Source: Planctomycetota bacterium
GTDB lineage: Bacteria > Planctomycetota > UBA1135 > GCA-002686595
Assembly (NCBI GenBank): GCA_028823185.1
Contig: JAPKBY010000069.1
Span: forward strand, 1 to 7,723
Reading direction: 5' to 3'
DNA length: 7,723 bases
Each line of letters begins with the position of its first letter. Position 1 is the first letter of the stretch. Below, piece by piece: positions 6,698 through 7,723 of the stretch. The notes beneath the pieces were generated by a model. The model ran no database searches. It saw nothing but the letters and a program-made list of their open reading frames with translations, and had not been told where the DNA came from. Position numbers and translations under genes: made by a program.

Positions 6698-6752
6698 GAA
6701 CAAGAAAGGAGCCCCGTCTCGCTCATGCGTGAGGCGGGGCTCCTTGTTCTTT
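6698..6752. terminator. Probable bidirectional rho-independent terminator between convergent genes
   Basis: The core stem is AGGAGCCCCG (6707-6716) with CGGGGCTCCT (6735-6744). It extends inward by about four pairs (TCTC with GAGG, including one wobble). An outer arm, GAACA (6698-6702) with TGTTC (6745-6749), can also pair, leaving a four-base bulge. On the + strand the core stem is followed by TTGTTCTTT. On the - strand it is followed by TTCTTGTTC. Both strands therefore carry a T-rich tail, which suits the meeting point of the small + strand gene and korB. Confidence 0.88.
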
Positions 6753-6816
6753 AGGAGAGGTTCTTTAGGAAAGGTTCTTTAGGAGAGGCTCTTCAGGAGA
6801 GGCTCTTTAGCCGAGC
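6747..6816. repeat. Five degenerate 14-base tandem repeats
   Basis: The units are 6747-6760 TTCTTTAGGAGAGG, 6761-6774 TTCTTTAGGAAAGG, 6775-6788 TTCTTTAGGAGAGG, 6789-6802 CTCTTCAGGAGAGG and 6803-6816 CTCTTTAGCCGAGC. The first and third are identical, the second differs at one base, the fourth at two, and the fifth is the most decayed. The first unit overlaps the T-rich tail of the terminator, so the array may have grown by slippage from that tail. On the - strand the array lies between the korB stop and the terminator, so it would be transcribed in the korB 3' UTR. There are no spacers, so it is not a CRISPR. Confidence 0.85.
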
Positions 6817-6833
6817 TGGTCTCCGTGAACGCC

Positions 6834-7723
6834 TTACTCGACTTCCCAGGTGTTGCCCTGGTAGATGAGGTCCTTGATGTCGCCCTCGCCTTTCATCTCT
6901 TTAGATGTCTCGATCTGTTGAGCGACGCCCTCGTCAAAGGGGAGCGCCTCGACTTGACGGAAGATTCCGATCGGACGGGGCAGCTCTATTTGATTAGCGA
7001 GCTCTCCCATCATGACGGCAGGAGCTGTCGAGTCGACCGTGGGGTCCCACACAGAGGAGTCTTCAGCGCTGCAGGCTTCTAGCCCCCATCCGTTGAAGCG
7101 AAGCCCCTTGTCGAGCTCTTTTCCGTACTTGAGCTGCTCTCCGGGCATCAGGTCGATCGTCTTCTCGTCCCTGACCTTGCGGTTAGCGACATCATCGAAG
7201 CAGCCATCGTTAAAGATCAGGCAGTTCTGGAAGATCTCGACGAAGGATGTTCCCTCGTGAGCCGCCGCCGCCTTCAACACGCCCGTCATATGCTTGACGT
7301 GCGTATCGATCGTCCGGGCTACGAAGGTCGCGTTTGCGCCGAGGGCGAAGTTGATGGGATTGAAGGGCCGGTCAATGCTTCCGAGCGGTGAAGTCTTCGT
7401 CTTCAAGCCGACCGGAGAGGTCGGAGAGTACTGACCTTTTGTGAGGCCGTAGATCTCGTTGTTGAAGAGCAAGATGTTGACGTTCACGTTTCGACGCAAG
7501 ATGTGCGCGAGGTGATTTCCACCGATCGAGAGGCCGTCACCGTCACCGGTGACCATCCAAACCGTGAGCTCTGGGTTAGCGACTTTAATTCCCGTCGCGA
7601 AGCCCGGCGCTCGTCCGTGGATCGTGTGAAAGCCATAAGTGTCCATGTAGTACGGGAAGCGGCTTGAACAGCCGATCCCGCTCACGAACACCGTCTGCTC
7701 CTTCGCCACGCCTAGGTCAGCGC
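6834..7723 (-). CDS. korB: 2-oxoacid (2-oxoglutarate):ferredoxin oxidoreductase, beta subunit (N-terminus cut by window edge)
   Basis: KorB binds thiamine diphosphate and a 4Fe-4S cluster. With KorA it oxidatively decarboxylates a 2-oxoacid, probably 2-oxoglutarate, to an acyl-CoA and passes electrons to ferredoxin; run in reverse it fixes CO2. The complex is cytoplasmic. Residues count from the internal GTG codon at 7709. They show 'SGIGCSSRFPYY' with a likely cluster cysteine (C14), 'HGRAPGFATGIK' (31-42), the thiamine-diphosphate motif GDGDG (55-59) ending with N83-N84, and 'YGLTKGQYSPTS' (87-98). C163 ('QNCLIFN') is the expected fourth cluster ligand. The CPGC motif holding the first two cysteines should lie beyond the window. 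The frame stays open from 7709 to 7723 ('ADLG' precedes), so the GTG is not the start. About 40 N-terminal residues are missing, judging by usual lengths near 340. korA would be expected upstream, to the right. A convergent terminator ends the unit. Confidence 0.93.
   Translation of the reverse strand, partial: ADLGVAKEQTVFVSGIGCSSRFPYYMDTYGFHTIHGRAPGFATGIKVANPELTVWMVTGDGDGLSIGGNHLAHILRRNVNVNILLFNNEIYGLTKGQYSPTSPVGLKTKTSPLGSIDRPFNPINFALGANATFVARTIDTHVKHMTGVLKAAAAHEGTSFVEIFQNCLIFNDGCFDDVANRKVRDEKTIDLMPGEQLKYGKELDKGLRFNGWGLEACSAEDSSVWDPTVDSTAPAVMMGELANQIELPRPIGIFRQVEALPFDEGVAQQIETSKEMKGEGDIKDLIYQGNTWEVE

Noticed and set aside
6747..6816. CRISPR-like array
   Set aside because: The units are 14 bases, directly abutting, with no spacers and no cas genes nearby.

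Overview
The window looks like a piece of a Planctomycetota chromosome, probably one of the large marine lineages. The best evidence is the secreted protein at 2424-4025. From memory, its C-terminal beta-sandwich module, ending in a 'W.FQ.W.RDP..GG..FN.S....TF' pattern, is common in exported proteins of that phylum. Long spacers, few clear Shine-Dalgarno sites, and a small gene of a type I associate with planctomycetes fit this. No rRNA or phylogenetic marker is present, so the assignment is an inference.

Layout: four genes lie on the + strand and one runs towards them on the - strand. (1) 1-2052 is the 3' part of a NapH/NosR/CcoG-like membrane iron-sulfur protein fused to a TPR tail; its 5' end is outside the window. 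(2) 2053-2423 is a 371-base spacer with two imperfect hairpins and no convincing gene. (3) 2424-4025 is a secreted, cysteine-bearing protein of unknown function, followed by a strong intrinsic terminator at 4055-4089. (4) 4221-6374 encodes an outer-membrane beta-barrel of the DUF5916 type with an N-terminal CBM9-like domain. (5) 6417-6689 is a small hypothetical protein with an Sm/LSm-like sequence pattern, probably cotranscribed with (4). (6) 6698-6752 is a terminator that probably works in both directions. It is followed by five degenerate 14-base tandem repeats at 6747-6816. (7) 6834-7723 (-) is most of korB, the beta subunit of a 2-oxoacid:ferredoxin oxidoreductase; its N-terminus lies beyond the right edge.

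How they fit together: the genes do not form one obvious pathway. The Fe-S/TPR membrane protein and KorB both concern low-potential electron transfer, but they are about 4.8 kb apart and convergent, so a direct link is not supported. The secreted protein is its own unit, ended by its own terminator. The DUF5916 barrel and the small Sm-like gene may form a two-gene unit. korB is probably the last gene of a korAB operon entering from the right.

I see no CRISPR array, mobile element, tRNA or rRNA, and no clear defence or biosynthetic system. The points most worth following are the redox-TPR fusion with its 80-residue internal repeat, the Sm-like small protein, the 14-base repeat array in the korB 3' region, and the uncharacterised secreted protein.
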